Under the pieces are notes generated by a model that was not told where the DNA came from, did not search any database, and saw nothing but the letters and a program-made list of their open reading frames with translations. From RYN-230 sp963723595 (lineage in GTDB: Bacteria; Actinomycetota; Actinomycetes; Streptosporangiales; Streptosporangiaceae): DNA of 64,000 bases. Positions 37,041 through 46,000 of this stretch are shown here, one piece after another. The translations under genes were made by a program, and so were the position numbers. The stretch spans positions 496,001-560,000 of the forward strand of contig CAVRRQ010000002.1 of assembly GCA_963723595.1 (NCBI GenBank). The letters run 5' to 3'. Positions within the stretch are counted from its first letter, which is position 1. Every line of letters begins with the position of its first letter.

Positions 37041-37349
37041 ACGATCACCTCCCCAGGGCGACCCCGAGCCGGAACGTGGCTCCTGATACCACTAACTATA
37101 CGTGAACTACAGCGCTGTAACTACTAGATGTTGTGGTCACGCTAGAGCAGACACCCCGTGCTGCGCAAGCGGCAACGCGCCGGTTCGACGATTTTCCGGT
37201 AAACCATCTGCGGCCGCCCGGGGAAGGCCAGGAAAACCTGTGCCGCTGAGTGACGGGGCGGACGCGAGCTGCCCGGAGGCGGCTGGAATTCACCACCCTG
37301 GGTGGTGGCCGCAACGTCCGGCGCGCGAGCCCGCGTCCTCCCCCGCGAC
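37041..37349. other. nrdR upstream region and LysM 3' region, no gene seen
   Basis: The first 100 bp hold the NrdR-box candidates and a TATAGT -10. The rest, to the LysM gene stop, shows no gene or hairpin that I can support. Confidence 0.5.
37089..37137 (-). promoter_or_regulatory. nrdRJ promoter with NrdR-box-like sites
   Basis: On the minus strand CCACAACATCTAGTAG (37121-37136) matches the NrdR-box pattern acaCwAtATaTwGtgt at its most conserved positions. A second, weaker site (CCACTAACTATACGTG, plus strand, 37089-37104) lies about three helical turns away and covers a TATAGT -10 (37095-37100). A perfect 12-bp palindrome TACAGCGCTGTA (37108-37119) lies between them. The spacing of the two boxes is typical of NrdR control. 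Confidence 0.6.
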
Positions 37350-38228
37350 TCAGGCCCGGGGGACCCAGAGGCTCTGGCCGGGCACCACAACCTGGCTGCC
37401 CATCGCGTTGAACTCCATGATCTGCTGGATGACCACCCGCGGGTCGGCGTCGGGCTCGGCATTCTGCGCCACCGACCACAGGGACTGGCCTGGCTTGACC
37501 ACTACCTGCCGCATGCCCGACCGGACCGCCGACGGCGGCAGGCCGTGGCTGGAGGCCTGGGCGCCTGAGGCCAGGGCGAGCAGGAGCGGCGTGAGGACCG
37601 CCACGAGCAGGAGAACGGCGGCCGCCCAGAGGACCCGGCGCCCGCGCCGGGTGAGCCTGCTGCGCCGGCCACGCCCGGCTGATCCGCGGGCCGGCGCGGA
37701 GGCGGGCCGGATGACCCGGGCTGGGGAGGAGGCGGGACCTCGCCACGGTCCGGGCTGTCCCGGCCGCGGGCGCAGGGCCTGCGGGCCCTGCGGGGCCCGG
37801 GTGCGGCCGGCCGCATAATCCTGACCACGCCCCGGCTGGCCGGATCCCGGCCCCTCCCGGGGCCCCCCGGGAGGGGCCGGGATCAGTTTGTCGGGGGCTA
37901 CCCGGGGCCGGGGCACCAGCGGGATCATCCCCGCGACGCCTGGATCACGGTCGGCTGGTCCGGCGCTGGCAGGCCGGGGCGCATCAGGAACCGCCCAGAG
38001 CGGGGGGCGCGCCGGCGAGTCCCCGGTGACGCGCCGACGGCCCGGGACCGCTTTATCAGCGCGGGCCGGTCCCGACACGCCGGGAAGGTTCCGCTTTTCT
38101 GGCCGGGATGCCGCCGCGCCGGGCTCACCGGCGCGGGTGCGGCCCGGCCGCTCACCGGCCCGAGAATTCCCAGCACGGAGCGGGCGGACCAGGGCTTTGG
38201 ACTTCCTGCCCGCGTTCATCACGCTCAT
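37350..38228 (-). CDS. LysM-domain membrane protein, probable SOS cell-division inhibitor (YneA/ChiZ-like)
   Basis: A 292-residue protein. The first 195 residues are Pro/Arg/Gly-rich and cytoplasmic; a membrane helix follows (VLWAAAVLLLVAVLTPLLLA); outside is one LysM peptidoglycan-binding motif (VVVKPGQSLWSVAQ to VVVPGQSLWVP). It diverges from lexA, and LexA-box-like sites cover its promoter. YneA of Bacillus and ChiZ of mycobacteria have the same place and layout and delay division during DNA damage. The long N-terminal disordered part is unusual. RBS GAGGAGG precedes ATG 38228. Confidence 0.82.
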   Translation of the reverse strand: MSVMNAGRKSKALVRPLRAGNSRAGERPGRTRAGEPGAAASRPEKRNLPGVSGPARADKAVPGRRRVTGDSPARPPLWAVPDAPRPASAGPADRDPGVAGMIPLVPRPRVAPDKLIPAPPGGPREGPGSGQPGRGQDYAAGRTRAPQGPQALRPRPGQPGPWRGPASSPARVIRPASAPARGSAGRGRRSRLTRRGRRVLWAAAVLLLVAVLTPLLLALASGAQASSHGLPPSAVRSGMRQVVVKPGQSLWSVAQNAEPDADPRVVIQQIMEFNAMGSQVVVPGQSLWVPRA

Positions 38229-38242
38229 GCCAGCCTCCTCTA

Positions 38243-38274
38243 TCGAATGACCGTTCTATCGTACAGCCGTTCGA
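38243..38274. promoter_or_regulatory. Two adjoining LexA-box-like sites
   Basis: TCGAATGACCGTTCTA (38243-38258) and TCGTACAGCCGTTCGA (38259-38274) each match the actinobacterial SOS box TCGAAC-N4-GTTCGA closely. They lie 15-46 bp upstream of the LysM gene start and overlap a TACGAT that could be its -10 (minus strand), so LexA would block that promoter. Confidence 0.75.
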
Positions 38275-38290
38275 TCGATCCTGCTTTCGA

Positions 38291-38306
38291 TCGAATGACT
38301 GTACGG
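38291..38306. promoter_or_regulatory. Weaker LexA-box-like site
   Basis: TCGAATGACTGTACGG matches the SOS box with mismatches in the right arm. It lies between the strong sites of the LysM gene and that of lexA. Confidence 0.45.
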
Positions 38307-38344
38307 TACAGGTGTAGCGCGGGGGTACGACATTTCCCGGCTCA

Positions 38345-38385
38345 TCGAACAGATGTTTGAGATCCTGAAGCGAAAGCGCTACCGT
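38345..38385 (+). promoter_or_regulatory. lexA promoter with overlapping LexA box
   Basis: A -35 TTGAGA (38357-38362), a 17-bp spacer and a -10 TACCGT (38380-38385) fit the actinobacterial principal-sigma consensus. The LexA box TCGAACAGATGTTTGA (38345-38360) overlaps the -35, the usual arrangement for autorepression. Confidence 0.8.
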
Positions 38386-38425
38386 CTGCTACGGGGTCAG
38401 CCACCAGATCCGGAGGTCAGTGTTG

Positions 38426-39229
38426 ATGGACAGCAGCTCGGACGACGACGGCGCGCCGGGCGCGCCGGGCGGGAGCGGCACGGATACGGCCGCGAGACCG
38501 AAAGGCCGGCCGGGCAGGAAGCCGAAGGGCAGCGTGCCGACCGTGGTCACTGAGATGCCGGACCGGCCCGACCCTGACCACGTGCTCACCTGGCGGCAGC
38601 GCAAGGTGCTCCAGGTCATCCGGGATTCAGTGCAGCGGCGGGGCTACCCGCCGTCGATGCGGGAGATCGGCGAGGCGGTCGGGCTGACCAGCACCTCGAG
38701 CGTCTCGTACCAGCTGTCCACCCTGCAGAGCAAGGGATACCTCCGCCGGGATGCGGGGCGGCCGCGGACGGTGGAGGTCCGGCTGCCGGGCCACCCGGCG
38801 GTCCGGCCCGACACTGAGGCCGAGGACGAGGCCCCGCAGGACATCGCGTCGCAGGAACCCACGTATGTCCCGCTGGTCGGGCGGATCGCGGCTGGTGGCC
38901 CGATCCTCGCCGAGGAGGCCATCGAGGACATCTTCCCGCTGCCCAAGCAGATCGTGGGCGATGGGACGCTGTTCCTGCTCAAGGTGGTCGGCGATTCCAT
39001 GATCAACGCCGCTATCGCCGATGGCGACTGGGTGGTCGTCCGGCAGCAGCCGGTCGCGGAGAACGGTGACATCGTGGCGGCCATGATCGAGGGCGAGGCC
39101 ACGGTGAAGACGTTCAAGCGGTCAGGCGACCATGTCTGGCTGATGCCGCATAACCCCGTGTACACGCCGATACCGGGAGACGAGGCCGCGATCCTGGGCC
39201 GCGTGGTGGCGGTGCTCCGCCGGGTCTGA
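38426..39229 (+). CDS. lexA: LexA repressor
   Basis: SOS repressor that self-cleaves when RecA filaments form. An acidic and basic lead of about 50 residues precedes the winged helix (LTWRQRKVLQVIRDSVQRRG, SMREIGEAVGL, SSVSYQLSTLQSKGYL). The cleavage site is Ala-Gly in GRIAAGGPI, the nucleophile Ser is in VGDSMI, and the base Lys is in GEATVKTFKR. ATG 38426 lies 9 bp after GGAGG, which favours it over GTG 38420. Length 267 residues. It should control itself and the divergent LysM gene. Confidence 0.94.
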   Translation: MDSSSDDDGAPGAPGGSGTDTAARPKGRPGRKPKGSVPTVVTEMPDRPDPDHVLTWRQRKVLQVIRDSVQRRGYPPSMREIGEAVGLTSTSSVSYQLSTLQSKGYLRRDAGRPRTVEVRLPGHPAVRPDTEAEDEAPQDIASQEPTYVPLVGRIAAGGPILAEEAIEDIFPLPKQIVGDGTLFLLKVVGDSMINAAIADGDWVVVRQQPVAENGDIVAAMIEGEATVKTFKRSGDHVWLMPHNPVYTPIPGDEAAILGRVVAVLRRV

Positions 39230-39359
39230 AGCCCGGGTCTGAGGCAGAGCCCCGCAGCGACCCCGGGTGGCGCAACGCCAGACGGCAGAACGCCAACCTG
39301 ACGCAGCCTCGGATGGCGGAACGTGGGGACGCCGCGGGGCCGGCGGAAATCCAGCCGGT

Positions 39360-41891
39360 CTAGCCAGGCACCACGTTGACCAGCCGGGGCGCCCGGACGA
39401 TCACCTTCTGGACCGGCCGGCCTTCCAGCGCCCGGGCCACCCCGGGCGTCCCCAGGGCCAGCTCGCGCAGCTCGTCCTCGCCGATCCCGGGCGGGACCTC
39501 CAGGCGGTCGCGCACCTTGCCGGCGACCTGCACCACGCAGGTCACCATGTCCTCGACCAGCAGCACCGGGTCCGCGGATGGCCAGCCGGCCAGCGCCACC
39601 GACGCCTCACGGCCCAGCAGCTCCCAGCATTCCTCGGCTGTGTACGGCGCGAACAGGGACAGCAGCACGGCCAGCGTCTCCGCCGCCTCCCGCACCGACG
39701 GGTCGGCGGCACCGGGACCAGAGTCGATGGCCTTGCGGGTCGCGCTGGACAGCTCCATCAGCCGGGCCACCGCGACGTTCAGCCGGTACGCCTCCACCAG
39801 GCGGGTGACCTCGTCGATGGTGTGGTGCGTGACCCTGCGCAGGCCCAGGTCGCCCTGAGCGGCCCGGCCGTCACCCCCGGCCGCGCCGTCACCCCCGGCC
39901 CCGCCGCCCCTCCCGACTGTGGACGCCGCCGCGATGTCATCGGCGATCCGCCACACCCGGCCCAGGAACTTCACCGACGCCTCGGGGTTCATGTCAGCCC
40001 AGTCGATGTCGTCTTCGGGCGGGCTGGCGAAGACCATCGTCAGCCGGACCGCGTTGACCCCGTGCGCGGCCAGCTGCTGTCCCAGGTCAACCCCGTTGCC
40101 CAGGGACTTCGACATGGCCCGGCCGCGGTTGATGACCTGGCCCTGGTTCAGCAGCCGGGTGAACGGCTCACCGAAATCCACCATGCCCATGTCCTGCAGC
40201 ACCTTGACGAAGAACCGGCTGTACAGCAGGTGCAGGATGGCGTGCTCGACGCCGCCGACGTACAGGTTGACCGGAGCCCAGCGGCGCACCGAGGCCACGT
40301 CGAACGGCCCGTGCTCGTAGTGAGGTGAGCAGTAGCGCAGGAAGTACCAGGAGGAGTTGACGAACGTGTCCATCGTGTCGGTGTCCCGCCGGGCGGGGCC
40401 ACCGCACTTGGGGCACTCGGTGCTCACCCAGTCCGAGGCGGCCGCCAGCGGCGAGACTCCCCGGGGGGCCAGGTCCTGGCCGCGCAGGTCGGGCAGGACC
40501 ACCGGCAGCTGGTCGTCCGCCACCGGCACCTCGCCGCACGACGCGCAGTACACGATGGGGATCGGCGTGCCCCAGAACCGCTGCCGGGACAGCAGCCAGT
40601 CGCGCAGCCGGTAGTTGACCGCGGCCCGTCCCCCGCCCTCACCCTCCATGATCGCGGTGATCCGGGCGATGGCATCGGCCTTGCTCAGGCCGTCCAGCGG
40701 GCCGGAGTTGATCAGTGATCCGTCGCCGTGCGTGGCGATCCCGGTCTCCGCGGGGTCGGGTTCGCCAGTGTCCACGACCACCTGGACGGGCAGGCCGAAG
40801 GTCCGCGCGAAGTCCAGGTCGCGCTGGTCATGCGCGGGGACGGCCATGATCGCGCCCGTGCCGTAGTCGGGCAGCACGTAGTCGGCCGCCCAGACCGGCA
40901 GCCGCTCGCCGTTCACCGGGTTGATCGCGTAGCAGCCCAGGAAGACGCCAGTCTTCGTGCGGTCCGAGGCCTGCCGCTCGATGTCGGTCAGCTTGCGGAC
41001 CTGCGCCACATAGTTCCGCAGGTCCTCGCGGTGTTCCGGGGCGCAGATCTCCTCGGCCAGCGCCGCGTCCGCGGCCACCACGAAAAACGTCGCCCCGTAC
41101 AGCGTGTCGGGGCGGGTGGTGAACACGGTGACCGGCTCGTCGCGGCCTTCGATCACGAAGCGGATCTCGGCCCCCTCAGAGCGCCCGATCCAGTTCCGCT
41201 GCATCAGCAGCACCCGGTCCGGCCACTGGCCTTCCAGCTGGGCCATGTCAGCCAGCAGGCGGTCCGCGTAGTCGGTGATCTTGAAGTACCACTGGGTCAG
41301 CACCCGGCGGACAACCTCGGTCCCGCACCGCTCGCACCGGCCCGCGATCACCTGCTCGTTGGCCAGCACGGTCTGGTCGTGCGGGCACCAGTTGACGTTA
41401 CCGTCTTTCCGGTACGCCAGGCCGCGCTCGTAGAAGCGCAGGAACAGCCACTGGTTCCAGCGGTAGTACGCGGGGTCGCAGGTCTGCAGCCGCCGCGACC
41501 AGTCAAAGGACACCGCGTACCGGCGGAACGACGCGGCCTGCGTCTCGATGTTGGCGTACGTCCAGTCAGCGGGGTGCGTGTTGTTCCTGATCGCCGCGTT
41601 CTCGGCGGGCAGCCCGAACGCATCCCAGCCGATGGGGTGCAGCACGTTGTGGTGGCGCTGGAAGTAGTACCTGGCCACCGCGTCGGCGATGGCGTAGGCC
41701 TCGGCGTGGCCCATGTGCAGGTCACCCGAGGGGTACGGGAACATGTCCAGCAGGTAGGTGCGCGGGCGCGGGTCGTCCGGGTCGTCGCTGGCCCGGAACA
41801 GGTCCATCTCCGCCCAGCGGGCCTGCCACTTTTCCTGGATGGTGCGGGGGTCGTAGTGTTGCGCCCGCTCAGCGCTCTCGGCGGCTGTCAT
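39360..41891 (-). CDS. leuS: Leucyl-tRNA synthetase
   Basis: Charges tRNA-Leu. Full length at 843 residues: class I HIGH motif as HMGH in PYPSGDLHMGHAEAYA, KMSKS as AMSKSLGN, a CP1 editing domain with the Thr-rich TTRPDTLYGATF, zinc-binding Cys pairs, and an anticodon-binding C-terminus. A Gly/Ala-rich insert with tandem GGDGAAGGDG lies near residue 690. ATG 41891 follows GAGGAA. Upstream is a leader peptide rich in Leu codons with attenuator hairpins. Confidence 0.96.
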   Translation of the reverse strand: MTAAESAERAQHYDPRTIQEKWQARWAEMDLFRASDDPDDPRPRTYLLDMFPYPSGDLHMGHAEAYAIADAVARYYFQRHHNVLHPIGWDAFGLPAENAAIRNNTHPADWTYANIETQAASFRRYAVSFDWSRRLQTCDPAYYRWNQWLFLRFYERGLAYRKDGNVNWCPHDQTVLANEQVIAGRCERCGTEVVRRVLTQWYFKITDYADRLLADMAQLEGQWPDRVLLMQRNWIGRSEGAEIRFVIEGRDEPVTVFTTRPDTLYGATFFVVAADAALAEEICAPEHREDLRNYVAQVRKLTDIERQASDRTKTGVFLGCYAINPVNGERLPVWAADYVLPDYGTGAIMAVPAHDQRDLDFARTFGLPVQVVVDTGEPDPAETGIATHGDGSLINSGPLDGLSKADAIARITAIMEGEGGGRAAVNYRLRDWLLSRQRFWGTPIPIVYCASCGEVPVADDQLPVVLPDLRGQDLAPRGVSPLAAASDWVSTECPKCGGPARRDTDTMDTFVNSSWYFLRYCSPHYEHGPFDVASVRRWAPVNLYVGGVEHAILHLLYSRFFVKVLQDMGMVDFGEPFTRLLNQGQVINRGRAMSKSLGNGVDLGQQLAAHGVNAVRLTMVFASPPEDDIDWADMNPEASVKFLGRVWRIADDIAAASTVGRGGGAGGDGAAGGDGRAAQGDLGLRRVTHHTIDEVTRLVEAYRLNVAVARLMELSSATRKAIDSGPGAADPSVREAAETLAVLLSLFAPYTAEECWELLGREASVALAGWPSADPVLLVEDMVTCVVQVAGKVRDRLEVPPGIGEDELRELALGTPGVARALEGRPVQKVIVRAPRLVNVVPG

Positions 41892-41937
41892 CGTGTTTCC
41901 TCAGCACTTGGTCGGTCCGGCTCCGGCAACAGAAAAG

Positions 41938-41990
41938 CCCCCCGGTCACGAGGGGCAGCCGCGCCAACGACGGGGTCAGTCAGCGCGGCT
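41938..41990 (-). promoter_or_regulatory. leuS attenuator: two hairpins and a T-run
   Basis: Read on the minus strand, hairpin 1 (41990-41957) has 8-bp perfect arms AGCCGCGC/GCGCGGCT and starts within the leader stop codon. Right after it hairpin 2 (41956-41938) pairs GCCCC with GGGGC and runs into TTTT, as a terminator would. CCCCG in the loop of hairpin 1 can pair with CGGGG of hairpin 2, which offers an antiterminator if a ribosome stalled on the Leu codons prevents hairpin 1. The switching model is an inference. Confidence 0.65.
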
Positions 41991-42018
41991 AGGTAAGGAG
42001 CAGCCGGTCCGAACGCAT
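41989..42018 (-). CDS. leuS leader peptide, 9 residues
   Basis: ATG 42018 to TAG 41989 encodes MRSDRLLLT, with three consecutive Leu codons CTG-CTC-CTT just before the first attenuator hairpin. CTT is rare in genomes of this GC content, which would strengthen stalling when charged tRNA-Leu is low. No Shine-Dalgarno is visible; a -10-like TACTCT sits 6 bp before the ATG, so the message may be leaderless. Confidence 0.7.
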   Translation of the reverse strand: MRSDRLLLT

Positions 42019-42024
42019 ACACCA

Positions 42025-42030
42025 AGAGTA
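42025..42030 (-). promoter_or_regulatory. Candidate -10 of leuS
   Basis: TACTCT on the minus strand fits TAnnnT. Transcription from it would start at or next to the A of the leader ATG. No good -35 is seen. Confidence 0.45.
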
Positions 42031-42146
42031 GCGCACGGTGGCCGGCCACGCCGCCGGTGCGATATGTCCCGATCGCCGGCGTACCGGCGTCACCGATACA
42101 CAGCGCGCCCGCCGGGGCCGCCTGGGCCGCCAGCGTCCTGGCGTCC

Positions 42147-42545
42147 TCAGGCACCCGAGGCGGCGCCAGCCAGCTTCGCGAGCGCCCCGCGCAGCGTCTG
42201 CACCGCGGCCGCGCTCGACTCCCCCAGTGCGTGACGCCCGGCGATCCAGGCCGGGTCGTTGTAGCTGAGCCAGGTCTGCCCGTCCTCATCCGCCCACGCG
42301 AGCGCCTTCAGCGGCAGGTCGATCCCGGCCGTCTGCTTGTCCTGCATCAGCGGCGTGCCGCCCCGGGCGTTGCCGAACATCAGCAGCTCCGTGGGCCGCA
42401 ACTCCAGGCCCACCTCACGTGCGCCCGCCGCGTGATCGACCCGGGCGAAGACCTGCAGCCCGGCCGCGGTCACGGCGTCCCGCAGCCGGTCGATGGTGTC
42501 CGCGACCGGGTAGCTGCTGGGCAGGGTCACGAGTCCGTCAGTCAT
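42147..42545 (-). CDS. DUF302 family protein
   Basis: A 132-residue cytoplasmic protein with the DUF302 core: LPSSYPVADTIDRLRDAV, VFARVDHAAGAREVGLELRP, LLMFGNARGGTPLMQ and LPLKALAWADEDGQTWLSYN. The fold resembles small ligand-binding proteins; no reaction is known. It starts at ATG 42545 with GAGGTGAAG upstream and ends above the leuS leader, on the same strand. Confidence 0.88.
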   Translation of the reverse strand: MTDGLVTLPSSYPVADTIDRLRDAVTAAGLQVFARVDHAAGAREVGLELRPTELLMFGNARGGTPLMQDKQTAGIDLPLKALAWADEDGQTWLSYNDPAWIAGRHALGESSAAAVQTLRGALAKLAGAASGA

Positions 42546-43078
42546 CGCTTCACCTCAGTCGCGGCGCATCCGCTCGCGGAAGATCCGGCGGCGGGCCGTT
42601 CCTGACCCGTTCCCCCGAGTATGCCCGGCCTGGGCCGGCCCGCGGCCGCCGGCCAGGCCACCCCCGCCCGGTCAGGCCAGGCCCGCACCGCGCTCTAATT
42701 CCGGCAACACGGCCTTTGGCACGCGGAGCGGTTAATACCATTCTTAAATTCGCCCGGCCACACAAAGTCGCATGTCCCGCATTCGTGTTGACCGGCGGAA
42801 GCGAATGTTAATAAGGTCGTCCACGTCATGGCGGCGTGCGTCTGGGCGGATGACGCTTTCGCCGGGATGACTCGTCCCCGCCTGAGGCAGCCAGGGGGCG
42901 CATGACCTCCTGCCGGGTCGGCGGCTGCGGTCATTCCTGCGTCAGCGCCGGTGCTGGCCAGCGCCCGCACGGGCCACCCTGCGTGCGGGCAAATGCAGCA
43001 AATCAGACTTTTCCGGGGAAACAATGAACGTCACGGGACGATCTGGGATTCCCGTGACCAGGAAAGAGATAATGGCCG
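42546..43078. other. 533-bp control region ahead of the PKS-like gene
   Basis: No gene is seen. The part 42700-42830 is clearly lower in GC than its surroundings and holds the promoter candidate listed separately. The next 260 bp would be a long 5' UTR. Confidence 0.5.
42788..42817 (+). promoter_or_regulatory. Candidate promoter of the PKS-like gene
   Basis: TTGACC (42788-42793), 18-bp spacer and TAAGGT (42812-42817) match principal-sigma elements. It points at the PKS-like gene 262 bp downstream. Confidence 0.5.
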
Positions 43079-46000
43079 GTGCATACGATCGCGGACCCGA
43101 TTGCGCCCATGCCTGAGTGCACCGCACCGGGCAGCAGCGCAACACCGATTGCCATCGTCGGCCTAGCATGCAGGTTCCCGGACGCTGACGACCCGCTCGC
43201 CCTCTTTGAGAGCGCCCTGGCCGGGCGCCGCGCGTTCCGGCGGCTGCCGCCCGGGAGGCTCGGCGCGGTCGCGGACCCGGAGGATGGCCGTGATGGCGGC
43301 CGGCCCAGCCCAGGCGGATCCGTCCCCCGGGCCGCCCTGATCGAGGGATGGCAGTTCGACCGGGCCGGGTTCGGCCTCGATGAGCACGCCTTCCTGGCCG
43401 CCGACCCGGCCCACTGGCTGGCCTTGGAGACAGCGGGACGGGCGCTGGCCGACGCCGGCTTTCCCGGCGGGCAGGGACTGGCCCGGGACCGGGCCGGGGT
43501 CATTATCGGGAACACGCTGACCGGTGAGGTCTCCCGCGCCGCGGGCCTGCGCACCCGGTGGCCGTTCGTCCGCGCCGTGCTCACCACCGCGCTGGCGGCC
43601 GGGGACGTCCCGCCCGCTGAGCGGGCCCGGGCCCTGGGCCAGGCCACCGCCGCCTTCGCCGCGGGGCCTGAGGTCAGCGGCGAGACCCTGGCGGGCAGCC
43701 AGTCCGGGGCGATCGCCGACCGGATCTGCCGCCACTTCGGATTCCGCGGCGGCGGCCAGGCGGTGGACACCGCGCATTCATCGTCCCTGCTCGCGGTGGC
43801 CAGCGCGGCCGCGCTGCTCGCGGCGGGCGAACTGGACTTCGTCCTGGCCGGCGGGGTGGACATCAGCCTGGACCCGTTCGAGCTTGGCGCCCTGGCCCAG
43901 GCGGGCGTGCTGGCCAGCGGAACGATGCGGATCTATGACGCCAGCCCGACCGGGTTCCTGCCCGGCGAGGGGTGCGGCATGCTGGCCCTCATGCGGGCTG
44001 GCCGACGCCAGGGCCGCGGACATGCCCGTCTACGCGGAGATCGTGGGCTGGGGCGTCTCGTCCGCCGGCCAGCGCGATGTCGGCCGGCGCCGACCCGGAC
44101 ACCCAGCTGCTGGCCCTCCAGCGGGCCTACCACCGGGCCGGCGTGGATCCCGCCGATATCCAGCTCATCGAGGGCGACGGGCGCGGCACCGCCGACGGCG
44201 ACCTGGCCGAGCTGACCGCCCTGACCGCCATCCGGGCCGACTCGAAGACCGCGGCCGTCCTCGGGTCGGTCAAGGCCAACATCGGGCACACCAAGGCCGC
44301 CGCAGGTGCGGCCGGGTTGATCAAGGCGGCTCTGGCGGTGAACGCCGGGGTCCTGCCCCCCGTGACCGGGTGTGCCCGCCCGCACCCGATGCTCACCGGC
44401 GAGGACGCGGTGCTGCGGGTGCCCAGGTCGGCAGAGTCCTGGCCGTCCGGCACGCGGCTGGCCGCGGTCAGCTCGCTGGACCCGGCGGGCAGCCACGTGC
44501 ACGTGGTGCTGCGCCGCGAGCCGAACCAGGCGGCGCCAGCTACCCGCCCGCTCGGCTCCTGGACGGTTCCCGGCGCGCCGCGGCCCGAGATCTTCGCCAT
44601 CAGCGGCCCGGACCGGGAGACGGTGGCGGCCCGGCTGGCCGGGATAGCCCGGGCTGCCGCGGGGCTGTCCGACAGTGAGCTCGGTGACCTGGCCTGCCAG
44701 CTGGGCCGCCAGGCCGGCCGCGGCCCGGTCCGGGTCGCGGTCGTGACGGCCAGCCAGGATGAGCTGGCCCGGCTCAGCCGGGAGGCCGCGGAGCTCCTGC
44801 CCCGCCTGCGCACCGGCCAGCTGACCGCGCGTCCGGGGCTGTTCGCCGCGGACGGTGCCGCCGGGCGGGTGGTCCTGCTGTTCCCCGGGGAAGCGTCCTC
44901 CACGGCCGCCGGGCAGGACTGGCCCGGCCCGGGATCCCAGCCCGCCATCGTCCAGGCGTCGCTGTCCGCACTGCGCTGGCTGGACACCCTGGGTGTGCGG
45001 GCGACCGCGGCGCTCGGGCATGGTGTGGGCGAGATCACCGGCCTGGTCTGGGCGGGCAGCCTGGCCGAGTCCGACGCCGCGGCGCTCGTGGCGCAGCGCG
45101 CCGCCGTGCTGGCCGCACCCGGCGCCCGCCGGACCGCGATGATCTGCCTGGCCGCCGACGCGGACGCCGCCCTGGCGCTGCAGCCGGGCGGTGAGCTGGT
45201 CATCGCGGCGTATCACGGGCCCCGTTGCCATGTCCTGGCTGGCCCGGCGGACGCGGTGCACGACGTGGCCCGCCGGGCGGCGGACGCGGGCATCCAGGCG
45301 TATGTCCTGGACGTGCCGCACGCACTGCACTCCCCGGCGATGGAAGACCGCGTCACGCATCTGCGGGGCGTGCTCGCCGGCGTCAGGTTCGCGGCCCCCG
45401 GACGGCGGCTCATCTCCACGGTGACCGGCCGCGAGGTGACGTCCGTGGATAGCCTCCCGGACCTGCTGTGCGATCAGCTGGTCTCGCCGGTCCGCTTCGC
45501 CGGGGCCCTCGCCGAGGCGGCCGCGGCAGCTGACCTTCTGGTTGACACCGGCCCGGGGCAGGCGATGGCCGCCCTCGCGGCCGGGTGCAGCAAGGTGCCG
45601 GGGGTCAGCCTGGCGGCCGGTCCCGGCGGCCCGGCCGCGCAGGACGCGGCGGCCGCCCTCTTCGCCGCAGGCGCCGTCACCAGCCTCACCCCGCTGCTGG
45701 CCGGCCGGCCGTCCCGGCCGATCGACCTGGCCCGGGAACACACCTTCATCACCAACCCGTATGCGCTGGCCACCGCCGAGCTGGCTGCCCTCGGGGAACC
45801 GGCGGCCGGGGCCAGCCCGGCCGGGGCCGCCATCCTGGCCCGCGCGGCCGGGCTGGCCGGGGCCGCCGATCCGCCCGCGGCGACGGACCTGCCCGGCACC
45901 GGGCCGGACGGCCGGGCCGGTGCGGCCCGCCCGCCGGAAACGCAGCACCGCCCGCAGGACGCGGAGGAGTTCCCCGGCGTCGGCCCCTGGATCCGCTGCT

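Noticed and set aside
41892..42146. T-box riboswitch ahead of leuS
   Set aside because: No T-box core sequence or specifier-loop architecture; the Leu-codon leader peptide explains the region better.
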